Shown here in pieces: positions 21,100 through 30,700 of a stretch of DNA of 64,000 bases. Numbering within the stretch: the first letter of the stretch is position 1; each line of letters starts with the position of its first letter. Below the pieces are notes generated by a model that saw only the letters and a list, made by a program, of their open reading frames with translations, was not told the origin of the DNA and ran no database searches. Source of the DNA: Acanthosepion lycidas (taxonomy: Eukaryota; Mollusca; Cephalopoda; Sepiida; Sepiidae). The stretch is taken from contig OZ010578.1 in NCBI GenBank assembly GCA_963932145.1, positions 23,170,827 to 23,234,826 on the forward strand. Reading direction: 5' to 3'. Position numbers and translations under genes: made by a program.

Positions 21100-21283
21100 T
21101 GATTCATCGAGTCTGATAGAAACCCCAGAAAGCACTGGACGGCCGTTTCGTCCTATATTTGGGATTCATCAGCAGTGCGCATCCACATCAGAGATTGCAA
21201 ATCAGACTCAATGTAGCGCCGCTCACTCCCATATTCCGTGGTGGAACTCAACTGAGATTCTCTCTAACCATAGGACTGACCCC
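21100..21283 (-). mobile_element. Hammerhead SINE-like element, inverted arm 1
   Basis: Inverted partner of 21384-21608. Shared blocks, minus strand: TATGGTTAGAGAGAATCTCA, GAGTTCCACCACGGAATATG, CATTGAGTCTGATTTGCAAT, the ribozyme, then GGGGTTTCTATCAGACTCGA. It lacks the tRNA-like head that arm 2 carries; in its place is about 14 bp (GATGTGGATGCGCA). The element ends in AATTAATATA next to the TA tract. Confidence 0.85.
21132..21178 (-). ncRNA. Hammerhead ribozyme (type I), best copy
   Basis: Minus strand 21178 to 21132: GCACTG, CTGATGA, ATCC-CAAATATA-GGAC, GAA, ACGG-CCGT, C, CAGTGC. All catalytic-core positions are present (CUGAUGA and GAAA). Stem I is six perfect pairs (GCACTG with CAGTGC). 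Stem II is TCC with GGA plus an A-C mismatch at its base. Stem III is a loopless four-pair self-complement. The cleavage triplet GUC puts the predicted cut between 21138 and 21137. Loop CAAATATA and the flanks closely resemble the schistosome satellite ribozyme as I remember it. Activity is untested. Confidence 0.85.
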
Positions 21284-21383
21284 CCTTGAGCCACGACTAC
21301 TCTCACCAAGCCGCTCCAACTGGAGCATTAGAAGCCGGTTCAAGCGATGATAAACACAGATAGTAATTTATCGTCGCTATGGT
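21284..21383. other. Loop between the two hammerhead arms
   Basis: About 100 bp of unique-looking sequence, GC-richer at its left end. It contains GAGCGGCTTGGTGAGAG on the minus strand. No further structure. Confidence 0.5.
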
Positions 21384-21470
21384 TAGAGAGAATCTCACTT
21401 GAGTTCCACCACGGAATATGGGAGTGAGCGTCGCTACATTGAGTCTGATTTGCAATCTCTTTGTCACCGA

Positions 21471-21533
21471 GGCCCGGTGGAGCAGTTGGTATGGTGTCCG
21501 CTTGCCAACCTACATGTCGGGGTTTCGATTCTG
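21471..21533 (+). promoter_or_regulatory. tRNA-like Pol III promoter (A and B boxes)
   Basis: GGCCCGGTGGAGCAGTTGG begins like a tRNA 5' half and holds the A box (TGGAGCAGTTGG, 21478-21489). GGTTTCGATTC (21521-21531) matches the B box. The spacing of about 31 bp is normal for tRNA genes. No acceptor stem or 3' half completes a tRNA; the ribozyme begins instead. Confidence 0.75.
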
Positions 21534-21573
21534 CTGATGAGTCCCAAATATAGGACGAAACTGCCGTCCAGTA
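21531..21573 (+). ncRNA. Hammerhead ribozyme, second copy
   Basis: CTG, CTGATGA (21534-21540), GTCC-CAAATATA-GGAC, GAA, ACTG-CCGT, C, CAG. The core is complete and stem II has four pairs, better than arm 1. Stem I is only three pairs (CTG with CAG), and stem III has one mismatch. Triplet GUC at 21566-21568. The B box of the tRNA-like head overlaps its 5' edge. Probably weaker than the arm 1 copy. Confidence 0.7.
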
Positions 21574-21649
21574 CTTTGTGAGGTTTCTGTCAGACTCGAT
21601 GAATTAATTAATATAATTATGAAATCCTCCTAATTACTATATATAGTTA

Positions 21650-21765
21650 TTGAAAATAAATACCTATTTTATGCGTAATGGACTCTCCTGTTTAGCTATA
21701 ATTTTCACAAAACGTCAGAGTCCATCATACATAAAATAGGGAGGTACATTTCAGTCATCTTATAT
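21650..21765. repeat. Short fold-back repeat
   Basis: CCTATTTTATGCGTAATGGA at 21663 and GAGTCCATCATACATAAAATAGGG at about 21717 are inverted copies with a loop of about 30 bp. The right arm recurs at 36745-36770 (GAGTCCATCATATATAAAATAGGG), so it is part of a dispersed repeat. Confidence 0.65.
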
Positions 21766-21779
21766 ATATATATATATTT

Positions 21780-22195
21780 ATTCATTCTCGAATCTCACCA
21801 AAGGTCGATTTGTCAGGAAGGAAACTTCCTGATGTTACTGGACTGGAGTGGGTTTCGAACCCAGCGTGGGAAGTGTCTGAAAGCCAAACTACGGGTTGAC
21901 CCAAGCCTTCCGAGCTAAATTGCGTAGACGGAACTCTTGGGTTCCGTCGATAGGTATTCTAGCACGAAGTCACAAGTCATCGTGGCCGAGGGTTTGAGCA
22001 TGTTGGCCTTGTTCAAATTGTTGATCATGCTAGATAACACGCGCTCTGCCAGAAACTGTTACTAAGGTCTGCTCAGCGTAGTTGCAGTATAAACCACAAG
22101 TGGGGTCTGTGGGTGTTGAATAAACACAAATGCGCCTGAGCAAGCGTCTGCAATAGGGATTTGCTAGCCGCCCCAGTAAACAGGTATCCTCGAAT
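21780..22195 (+). mobile_element. Dispersed repeat G, copy 2, with upstream tRNA-like block
   Basis: 21975-22195 matches 9555-9780 in inverted orientation (GTGGCCGAGGGTTTGA, AGAAACTGTTACTAAGGTC, GCAGTATAAACCACA, CGCCTGAGCAAGC). The right end GCCGCCCCAGTAAACAGGTA recurs at 54735-54778. Upstream, 21840-21900 has on the minus strand GGGTTCGAAACCCACTCC, a good B box, so the element may be tRNA-derived. Confidence 0.6.
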
Positions 22196-22623
22196 ATATA
22201 CACGTTATTTTAAGATATTACATCAAAAAATGTAGCAAGCTTAAATTCATGCATTTGGGGTACTTGTGAAAGTAGCTCATCAGAGCATTAGCTATGAATA
22301 TATTTGTAGAAAAAACAGGGGGAAGCCACAGTACGTCTGTGAGAAAGTGACTAACTGTAAAAGCCTAAAATGGTTTAACTAAAGAATAGAGTTCATCTAA
22401 ACATCTGACATGAAATTAGCGATATACTAGCGTTTATGGGAAGCCAACTATTACCACACAAGGCCGTGTAAACTCTTATTAACTAGAACGACACTGAAAA
22501 GTTAGGCAGCAATATTCCATTTTTGACCTAATCTAAGTTATTTTGCGTAAGAGGCATCTTTTTCTAATTTTTCATTCGATTACCATGTCATTACTCACTA
22601 TATATATAGGTTTGTGTATTAGC

Positions 22624-22642
22624 CACTATATATATATATATG

Positions 22643-22697
<55 letters not shown>
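22624..22697. repeat. (TA)n microsatellite
   Basis: TA tract with GTATA and AATA interruptions, bracketed by two copies of TATAGGTTTGTGTA (22605 and 22695), suggesting expansion inside a small direct repeat. Confidence 0.9.
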
Positions 22698-22700
<3 letters not shown>

Positions 22701-22854
22701 TTTGTGTAATATATCACCCATATGTCTCTATCTAGCAGTTAATATACTTTTCATATCTCTTCACATTTAATTCAATCTCTTCATATAAATATCAATCGTA
22801 CATTTCTGCCTATTTAATACGAGTAGATAGATGTATATATGTGTATATGTGTTC

Positions 22855-23185
22855 ACACTCCTCCCCGGTTTTTTTGAAAAGGAGTAAAGGGCTATTCTTT
22901 ATTTCCTGTTTAGGATTGTGTTCCCAATTCCTTCAAAGTCCACTTCAACGTTATTCCTCTATCACCTCCTTTTCAACACTGAAATTTTATTTATTTTTCC
23001 TCAATAAAAGTAGATAGATTCGCCTCTCATCCAGTTGACACTCTGCCCCTGTCTTTTGAACAGGAGTAGAAGTCTACCCCGTTTCCTTTTTAGAATTAGA
23101 TTTCCAGTTTCTTCTAAAGTCCTCTGATTCTCTTTTATTCTCAATAAGCCCTTGCGTCTTAGTGGCATTATCGCCTTGCTTCGGT
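22855..23185 (+). repeat. Duplicated LINE-B 3' end
   Basis: Two direct units about 182 bp apart share CTCC/GCCCC.GTTTTTTGAA.AGGAGTA, CCTTTTTAG.ATT and TTC.TTC.AAAGTCC (22855-22945 and 23040-23125). The unit ends in GCGTCTTAGTGGCATTATCG at 23155, the reverse complement of the conserved LINE-B terminus seen at 5740 and 24640. The minus-strand open frame at 23074-23259 is a shadow. Confidence 0.5.
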
Positions 23186-23279
23186 TGTACTGGTTTTAAA
23201 AAAATGTATACCATTCTTTGAACCTCGTAAATACTCACATCATTATCCAATTTATTCACTGCTCCACTTTATATCTACT

Positions 23280-24605
23280 TCAAGATTTAAATAATGCTAT
23301 CGTCAAATGGAAGTTGATGTGTATGTTTTAAAAAATGGTCAATCAATAATTGTGGCAAATTAGGTCTATAGGATTTCTGTTACTCCACGAAGGCAAATTA
23401 ATATAAAAGTAAGAATATTGTAAGCGAGAAACGTTCAAACGTAGCAATCATATGATTACGTCGCAATTTTTGATCTACATTTTTTCAAGCTGAATTAAAA
23501 ATTAGCAACAGAAATTAGAAATCTCCAAAATTACAATACCTTAATAATAAATATATTTCAGTAAATAAATTACGTTATACTAGAAAATCAGCTAAAAGTG
23601 AAAATAAATAGGAATTGATTTTTTCTCTGGGCAAATTGGCTTTGTATCAAATCAGTGCGTTCTAACGAGGAGAGTGGGCAGAAGTAAAACCAGCCAATAT
23701 GATAATGAAGAAAGAAAGACAGAAAGAAAGTTCAAAGTATCTGTGATTTCTTCTAACTTTTAACTAATCCATCAGAGCAAAACTTTTCGTCCAATTTCTT
23801 CAGCCAATAGAATACACGTCGACATTTCTCGATCAATTAACTTGGCAAATCCACTCAGAGTTTTAACTGAACAAAGCCGTGCAGGAAGTATAAATTATAA
23901 ACATAGGATTTTAAATTTTGTCATTTTTCGATTCTAGTGTCGATTAAATATTCCTTTTCTCGTTTCTGGCGAAGGCAACAATTTGGACCCAAACATTCAA
24001 GATAAACGAAACAGGTAATTTGATAAGTGGCAGTTGGTAATAATTGAAGAGCTCTATTGAACAACATTTCCTCTTGTTTTTTCAGAAAAAAGTTCAGAAG
24101 TTACGACTGAACACTTTACATACGACTTGGTATTTAAGAAGTTCATGACTTTTGAGAGATTAGATTAAAAATAAACAAAATTATATACAAATAAAGTTAT
24201 CAAACATTTGAAAGAAAAAGCACTTGCAGATGAAAAACTCCTTTAATAGCATAAAAAAATTGAATTTAAGTAACCACTCTCAATAATTATTTAATAAGCC
24301 TTTTATATGTTACGGATTTTTTTTAATGAATTTTTGTTTTAAACTAGTAGAATCTAAACTACATAATTTCCGTAGTCCACGAAACATGGGGGCGTAACAA
24401 TACCACTGAAGGGAAAATCGTAAAACTTATCTTTCGTTTGATGATTAAATAAAAGAAATACAAATCTGTCGGCAAAGGTTCTAGAAAATAAAGAAGACAT
24501 TTTGAAAGTTTTAAATCTAAGCAACTAAAAAAAAATCATTAATTCTGGTGATTTCGGCAATAAAGCTATGGATGAAAGGCTAAGCTAATATCGAACACGG
24601 CAATA
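23280..24605. other. No recognisable feature
   Basis: AT-rich, no long open frame, no tandem array or recognised repeat. Possibly older unique sequence. Confidence 0.55.
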
Positions 24606-24609
24606 GGTA

Positions 24610-25387
24610 TCTCTTTTAGTCATTTCACCCTAGGCAAGGCAACAAAGTCACTAAGATGCAGATGGTTACTGTGTGTGAAAGAATATAAGAAAATATTATT
24701 AAGGAGAGAGAACAATAAAAGAACAGAAAATAAGAAAACAGAAGATAACGGTGGACATTGCATTTATCTTTTTTAAGATCAAACTTGACTGGGAAGCAAG
24801 AAACCGGGTGAGATTTTGAGTTAGAAGTGCGAGAAAAGAATATGTTAGAATTTACGGTTACCTCTGGCCATTTCGATGTAAAATGATGAGACCTAGAAGC
24901 CAATCGAGTACTGCAGTCATATTCATACAGCCTAGTTCCATCAAATCAACTAGAATGGAAGTATTTATAGAAAAGGAGTAGGGATGCTACACTACGGTTT
25001 TGGGAAAGTGACTGAGGCAGAAGCTGACCAATAACATTGCAGATCATTCTTTGGATTTTACCAAAGATCTCTAAATATGTAGCAGATGCACCAGACCAAA
25101 TGAGGCAGCAATATTCAAGGCATGGACGAATAACAGACTTATAAATATATAGATACAGGTGATAAATTGTCTAGCACCACAAGAGAATCAACTTTCCTAG
25201 TAGCAGAACTAGCAATTAATTCAATATAATGTTTCCACTTCATGTTATTAGCACGAGAAGGCGTAATGATTCACTTTCCTGGAGGTTAGCATCAGCCATG
25301 CTGACAGAAAAGAGAATGAGATCTCTCAGACGATTAACAGATTGCAGTTTCATTTTCGAGGTGTTATACTTAACAAGAAATTCCTTG
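24610..25387 (-). mobile_element. LINE-B 3' half (reverse transcriptase to C-terminus)
   Basis: Minus strand, in order: KYNTSKMKLQSVNR and MADANLQESESLRLLVL (end of palm), SIYL.VCYSSMP.ILLPHLVW (thumb, cf. YKS.IRPCLEYC..IWSG), LEIFGKIQRMICNVIGQ, then FSRTSNSKSHPVSCFPVKF and KCNVHRYLLF at the end. The last block corresponds to SR.SKLWNSLP.SCFP..YDL..FK..V.RYL, which I know from CR1/L2/Jockey-type LINEs. Several frames are needed to read it, so it is a decayed copy. It is the best LINE-B copy here. Confidence 0.85.
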
Positions 25388-25409
25388 CACCAGTTAACAA
25401 GTGAATGTA

Positions 25410-25523
25410 CAAGGAATTTCTTGTTAATTATAACACCTCGAAAATGAAACTGCAATCTGTTAATGGTCTGAGAGATCTCATTCTGTTTTCTGTCAGCATG
25501 GCTGATGCTAACCTCCAGGAAAG
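25410..25523 (+). mobile_element. Inverted duplicate of LINE-B segment (fold-back arm)
   Basis: A 114-bp inverted copy of 25274-25387 with only a few differences and a 22-bp loop. It is part of the reverse-transcriptase segment (ATGGCTGATGCTAACCTCCA encodes MADANLQ), copied onto the other strand. Open frames at 25229 (plus) and 25240 (minus) both run through the hairpin and are artefacts of it. Downstream (25520-25600) is G/T-rich simple sequence. Confidence 0.9.
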
Positions 25524-25934
25524 TTTTTGTTTTGTTTAGTTTTGTTTAGTTTTGTTTTTGGTTTGTTTGTTTTTTTATTTTTTATTTTATTTATTTTTTT
25601 ATTTTTTGTACTAAGCTATAATAGTTGCCCCACTGAAATGGTGTAGAGATTGCTGCAAAAGTGCTAAATTGGCAACTCTAGAAGAGTTTATTTTTCGCAC
25701 AGTGATGCCGCCGAAGGTTCGAAAAGGGGCTTGTTAATCATTAGTCCATAACCTGACGCCCAATAATGAGTCAGGAGGGCCTATTTTGCTTACATTGAAA
25801 ATCGAAATGTCTCAAACACTGTCGTCTATTCAAAAGTAATTAACTATATCACCCATTAAATAGATTTCAGGAAAGCTATTAGAATAATCCGTATCATTTA
25901 CTAGGAACAAAACTTCTGGCTACATGTAGATAAT

Positions 25935-26425
25935 TATACGTCAGTACGCAAAAAAGAGATGTAAGAATGCGTCTTCTCGACAGAATTCTTTAACATATGC
26001 AACGAAAAAGGAACTATAACTCCTACCGGAATTTGCTGTTGGGATACACAATCAGAACCATATAATAAATGCATATAGCACTGCTTTTGCCGCAGACAGA
26101 AAGGAAAACTGTAGAAATTCCTATGCAAGACACTAAAGGAAATCTAGAATAAGTGGCTAATTCTAAGAACACAGAAAGCATGGTCGTTGGCAATAGGGAT
26201 GGCAGCAAGATGAAAGATATGAATTTTAAACCAAAATCAAGCATGTACGGAAATTTAATCATCTGGGAAAATGTTGAAGGTAAATCTAAAGTTGAATTGG
26301 TTTAGCGAAAGGCGTCTTCCAATAAACTGAAACAAATTATTAAGAAAGAGGAAAATTTGTTACAAACATAGATTGCTGAACTGCTATGTGATTTCTGTGT
26401 TACTACAGGGTGCCCAGTAAAAAAA
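25935..26425 (+). mobile_element. LINE-A reverse transcriptase fragment
   Basis: Decayed reading: ERKTVEIPMQ, KNTESMVVGNRDGSKMKD, VRKFNHLGK, then LLNCYVISVLLQGA near 26390. This matches LINE-A order after motif C (AETE.KL, CKKTESMVV, KFKYLG, VLNCYVISVLLYGSE). It ends at CAGGGTGCCCAGT and an A run at 26408-26430. Minus-strand open frames at 25934 and 26023 are shadows. Confidence 0.75.
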
Positions 26426-26429
26426 AAAA

Positions 26430-26980
26430 GCGGTAATTCCAGAAAGACGTGAGACAACCGTTGAAAACTGCTGACAACTGATGTGATTGAAAAATTCTGG
26501 AAGAATTTCTGCTCATTTCGTCAATCCTTACGTCTCATGTTTTTTGAAAAGTATGATAACTTGACGCTCAAAATCAGTGAGTTTTTTTTAGCCATACGAG
26601 AAGAGAAAGACCAAAGACGAAAGTTGTCTGCAAATAACCTTTAACCGAGTCACAAGAACGGACAGTAATTAATCAATCATAAAAGCACCAATCAGTGAAT
26701 GCTGGCCAGTTTCCCCACAAATGAAGAGGACACCTGAAGCAAAAAAATATTTTTCTACAGAAAAAAATTGAGAATTCCATGGACGGAAATTGTGGGTAAC
26801 AAGAAAAAGCCTTGGATGGATAGGAATTGTAATGGTAATCGTATTATAAGCTGTTTCCTTACTAGAAACCATTTGGCATTCATTAAACGCCAAGCAGGCC
26901 GAACTATTGCCGGTTGAAATAGCTGTTACGATTCTTTCTGTTATTGATGAAGATTTTCTGCTAACCTTTTTGTTTGAAAT
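26430..26980. other. Unclassified; minus-strand open frame not assigned
   Basis: Holds a 111-codon minus-strand frame (26669-27004) with no domain I recognise; its N-terminal part lies in repeat E. It is probably an extension of LINE-D or chance. Confidence 0.3.
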
Positions 26981-27560
26981 AATGTGGAATATCAACGTCT
27001 TCATTATGTCTTTATTTTCTTTTTGAGTTATATGTGTTATTCATTTTAGTTGTTGCCGCTGTTGGTAATCCTCAAGTGATATAGTTTCTTCTATTTGATA
27101 CAATTCATTCAATGAGTCTGTAGTGCCAGTCCACATTGTTCATATTGTATACAACAGACAGTTTAGATATTTCTAAAAGGGTTTGATGCCATTCATGGCA
27201 TCCATATGAAAAACTCGATTTCATGAGGCTATTTAATGACATGGCTCGAGTTTTCAGGTCGATGTTTTGGTTTTGTATGCTGTTGGGCATAACTACTTCT
27301 GACGGAGCCTATTCTAGTATAACTTCCTTTTTTTCAATACTAAATTTCTTATAACTCATCCATAGTCCATGGTGTTTGAGGTTAGTATTAATTAATTCTG
27401 TGTGTCATCATTGCTTCCATTTCAATTCCAGATTATAGTTTCCGTTTTAAAAAGATATATCTTGTGTCCTATTTCTTGGTACACTTGGTAAAAGGTTTTG
27501 ATTTTCTGTTCAAGATCATTCTTATCCCGTCTATGAATACCTATGTCATCTGCATTCCAC
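26981..27560 (-). mobile_element. LINE-D reverse transcriptase fragment (plus repeat E copy 3)
   Basis: Minus strand: NADDIGIHRRDKNDLEQKI, FYQVYQEIGHKIYLFKTETI, then LKTRAMSLNSLMKSSFSYGC and WHQTLLEISKL. ADDIGIH is motif C with Y changed to N; LKTR..FLN..VRS.L.YGC is the thumb. The family differs from A, B and C and resembles insect endonuclease-reverse transcriptases. Its downstream part (26981-27090) is repeat E, so E may belong to this LINE's 3' region. Confidence 0.72.
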
Positions 27561-28285
27561 TTATTATCATAGTACATTTTTAAGGGAGAAAAACTTTGCT
27601 TCGAACAACGAAGAAAAGGAAGCTGTAGAGAGCCATGTCACACAAAATTGAAGGATCACGATATATATAAAGAGGAATAGATCTTTAATGGTTAAGTAGA
27701 GAACTTCAACACTTCTTTTCTTTCTTCGAAAACATTAAAACACTAAAACCATTATTTATATTTAGACAATATATTTTTTCTCCTTTACGATGTCTGTTTG
27801 CTAGTTTATTGTAAGGAACACGTTACGAAGCAACGGTGTTTCTCGTGTGCAGGAAAAATCAACAAAGACGAACGCAAAGAAAGCAAAGCTTTCTTTGCCG
27901 AAAAGGAGAATGACATTTTCTCAGCTTAAATTCTGTTTCAGGCGAAAGCGAAGACAACTTAGACCGATCCGTTCGCTCTTAAATAATGGAACTTCAATGC
28001 CCAGGTGCCACCTTTGTACTTCAAATGCGGTGATTGACAAATAGCAAACAATAAATTTCGCTGCTACGTTTCCAGAATTTGATCGAGGGATATTTGAAGT
28101 TGGAAGTCTCCGACGATAAAAAGGAAGTTAAGTTCAATCCTGCAACGAGTCCTGTAAAACACTGTTGGGATTAACAAGAGCCGTGAACGTTTCTTACTAA
28201 TAGTTGTGAGTTATTTTCTCAAATAATTCCACACTCAAGTCTCCATCAACCAGTGAGGGGTGATATTTTGTCAAATATAGGAAAA
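27560..28285. other. No recognisable feature
   Basis: An open frame at 27847-28044 (65 codons, Lys/Arg-rich) has no domain I recognise. The rest is AT-rich. Confidence 0.4.
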
Positions 28286-28286
28286 A

Positions 28287-28681
28287 CAGTGTGTGCCTAA
28301 AATCTGGACACATAAGCAAAAATGCATATTTTCAAAAAATTAAATTTTCAACAACATTTTATTGAATTAGAATATTGACAAATAACATCTTCAATATGAT
28401 TTCCATCATTTGTGATGCAAAGGTTGATGTGGGTTGCAAGATTCACGTGATGCAATAGGTCCACATTGCTATCAGTTTTAGCACATTCACTCTTTATGCA
28501 TTCAATCAAGTGTGTTGCATCTGTGATTTTCATTGAGTATGCCTTCTCCTTTAGCAGACCCTAGGAAACCTAGAAAAAGAAATCAGTTTTTTTCTTTTTT
28601 CGACAAAACCATGTTTAATATGTGGAAGTAAAAAAAAATAGTTAATGAGATTTCTTGCGTCCAGATTTTAGGGAAACCCTG
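28287..28681 (-). mobile_element. Tc1/mariner-superfamily deletion derivative
   Basis: 395 bp with terminal inverted repeats: CAGTGTGTGCCTAAAATCTG at the left and, inverted, CAGGGTTTCCCTAAAATCTG at the right. Between them on the minus strand lies a transposase C-terminus: HLIECIKSECAKTDSNVDLL, HVNLATHINLCITNDGNHIE. That follows the Tc1/mariner pattern (I..EW...D...L..L..SM..R...CI...GGHIEY). HTH and catalytic domains are missing, so it cannot move by itself. Confidence 0.8.
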
Positions 28682-28884
28682 TAGAATAGGATGAAGTAGA
28701 TACATGCTTTATTCGAACCCAGTCAGCCATTTTCTTTTTCTTTGCAGATAACTTCTTGTACTTCCTCAGAAAAATGAACTTAATAAAAATTAAAACCAAT
28801 AAAGAATCAACACATAATTCTATTCATTACAAATCGGTTGAATGGATATTATATCGATTGTTAAAGTTAATGATGAAAAAGAAA

Positions 28885-29110
28885 AATATCCAATCTTACA
28901 CCTTTATGTTCAGGACATAGACGATCATGGTTTTCCACAACTTCCTATCCTCTGCAGTAATATTACTATCCCTCTCAGGCCCTGTTCTTCGATTCATTTA
29001 CACAAGCTTGTTAAATATGTTACTCGATATTTGCCTGGGCCTCAATTGCTTGCAATATATCCTGTGAGTGTCAAATTTTCCCAGCCCTCTTTCCCAGAAT
29101 TTTTTTGATA
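28885..29110 (-). mobile_element. LINE-A 3' end
   Basis: Minus strand: KEGWENLTLTGYI, VTYLTSLCK.IEEQGLRGI, then RKLWKTMIVYVLN. This is the LINE-A C-terminus (KEGLENLTLTGRI, LTSL, LR.I, RKLWRAMI.HVLKG). The plus-strand open frame 28842-29108 is its shadow. Confidence 0.8.
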
Positions 29111-29177
29111 GTTGTAACAATTACAGAATTTCGTTGAATGAAGGAACATTCTGATTTTATGAAATCTAATATAAAGA

Positions 29178-29375
29178 TATTAGATTAAATTATTCAGGCA
29201 AAGAGGATAATCTTTGTAGATTAAATTACTTAGGCAAAGAGGATAATCTTTGTAGATTGAATTACTTAGGCAAAGATGATAATCTTTGTAGATTGAATTA
29301 CTTAGGCAAATAGGATAATCTTTGTAGATTAAATTACTTAGGCAAAGAGGATAATCTTTGTAGATTAAAACGAGA
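29178..29375. repeat. 36-bp tandem array, five units
   Basis: Unit of GTAGATTAAATTACTTAGGC and AAAGAGGATAATCTTT, five copies with one to three changes each. Too regular and without spacers to be a CRISPR; the repeat is contiguous. Confidence 0.95.
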
Positions 29376-29960
29376 ACAAAATTAGGGAATCGCTCAATGT
29401 TGGGGAGAAAATTATAGAGTTATCAACTAAACAGTGACAATCTACTTTATATCTGATCTTTCCCTACATGTTTAATTACTTTAACTTGATAGAGTGACTA
29501 TCGTGCTCCTGTGACCCTGTGGGTAGAAGTTTAACTTCTGGCAGTTTCAACCTAGCCGGAAATGCCCCAAATTCCTGAGGTGTGCAGTAGCTGATCAGTT
29601 ACACAGGCCGATACATTGGCTTGATTTATAGTAATCAATGGCGAATGATAAGCAATACAGCGTTATGAATTAACCGAAACTAGTTAGCTCAATACGGAAG
29701 TTGTGACCACCAGTATTGAGGTCTACTTAGAGTGTAAGGGTGAAAGCAATTGAAAAAAGGATGACAAGTAAATCCAATTCTCCAAACCCCCTCGTTCACC
29801 GTGTGGGTCAACATCGAGAACGTTTTCGAGTTGGAAGTCTGGCAGAGATTGAAAAAGTACTACTAAAATCTTCAGTACGATAACTAGTTATGGAAGTGCA
29901 GAAAAAATCAATATCGAACTTGAAAGGTAACGAATAGATACTGATCATGAAAGATGATTT
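29376..29960. other. No recognisable feature
   Basis: Mixed composition, no gene or repeat recognised. Confidence 0.5.
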
Positions 29961-29964
29961 GATA

Positions 29965-30245
29965 TCGATATGTTTTTTACAGCTTATCAATCTTTTCCAG
30001 GTTATATAAAGCCAGGGAATTTGTTTAGATTGTAAGAATGTTTTGGAGATAATAATAATTTACTGATAAAAATTACTACTAATTAACCCATAGCTGGGGA
30101 AAATAAGAGGTGGATTCCTACCATTCCCAAGGATATTTTCCCGGTAGTAAATATACTGCACCCGACTAGAATTAGCAGTTGGCTTTCCAATCTCAAGTTC
30201 CGAGCCATTATCCATTACACCATCCGCACATCCACGCTTACAGAG
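29965..30245 (-). mobile_element. 5S-tRNA SINE, truncated within the 5S part, copy 5
   Basis: Minus strand starts TGTAAGCGTGGATGTGCGG: only the last bases of the 5S part remain. Then ATGGTGTAATGGATAATGG (A box), AATTCTAGTCGGGTGC (B box region), central block ATTCCCAAG-like and CCCAGCTATGGGTTAATTAG, and tail ATAACCTGGAAAAGATTGATA. Confidence 0.82.
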
Positions 30246-30579
30246 AAGAATGAAAGAAACGAATTACTGTTTTCTGTATCTGCTCGAAATTATCAATAAA
30301 TCAATTAATCAATTAACAGTATGGATTTTGGTGCCTGTCACCATTTGTATGAATCGGCAATATACAAAACAACCATATTTATATTTTCTCAGTAAAAAAA
30401 AAGTACGGTACGTATTAGTTGCCATATATTTACACATACATCCTTTTATGCAGTTTTCATACCTTAATAACAAAACCAAATTGTTTTCTTTCTGAAGATA
30501 TTTTACTACAGCGATTGGAATCATGATTTTGTTCAAGTTAAATGTGATTCGCCAACGTCGGCATATCGACATAATTTTT

Positions 30580-30700
30580 TTTTTTTTTTTTTTTAGCTTA
30601 GGGAAATCTATGACACAGTGGTAAATGTTTTCGCGTGACGCGTTTCGTTCTTTAAAACTTTATCGGCCTGAGGTGTGATGTTGACGCCGATGTGACTACA
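30580..30700 (-). mobile_element. Repeat end with decayed hammerhead-like core
   Basis: Minus strand near 30680-30625 reads GGCCGATAAAGTTTTAAAGA then ACGAAACGCGTCACGCG. ACGAAACGCGTC keeps GAAA, a loopless ACGCGT stem III and a GUC triplet; CUGAUGA is degraded to CCGATAA. A T run at 30581-30594 is next to it. Similar to the remnant at 20830. Confidence 0.4.

Larger units (their letters stand above)
21384..21608 (+). mobile_element. Hammerhead SINE-like element, arm 2 with tRNA-like head
   Basis: Same blocks as arm 1 in plus orientation, plus a tRNA-like head at 21471-21533 placed directly before the ribozyme, then the tail GAGGTTTCTGTCAGACTCGA and AATTAATTAAT. Order: flank, Pol III head, hammerhead, tail. 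That order is what I recall for the schistosome SINE-like ribozyme repeat. Confidence 0.82.

Noticed and set aside
23074-23259. 61-codon minus-strand gene
   Set aside because: It runs antisense through the duplicated LINE-B 3' end and shows no domain.
29178-29375. CRISPR array
   Set aside because: Repeats are contiguous with no spacers, and the context is a metazoan genome; it is a tandem minisatellite.
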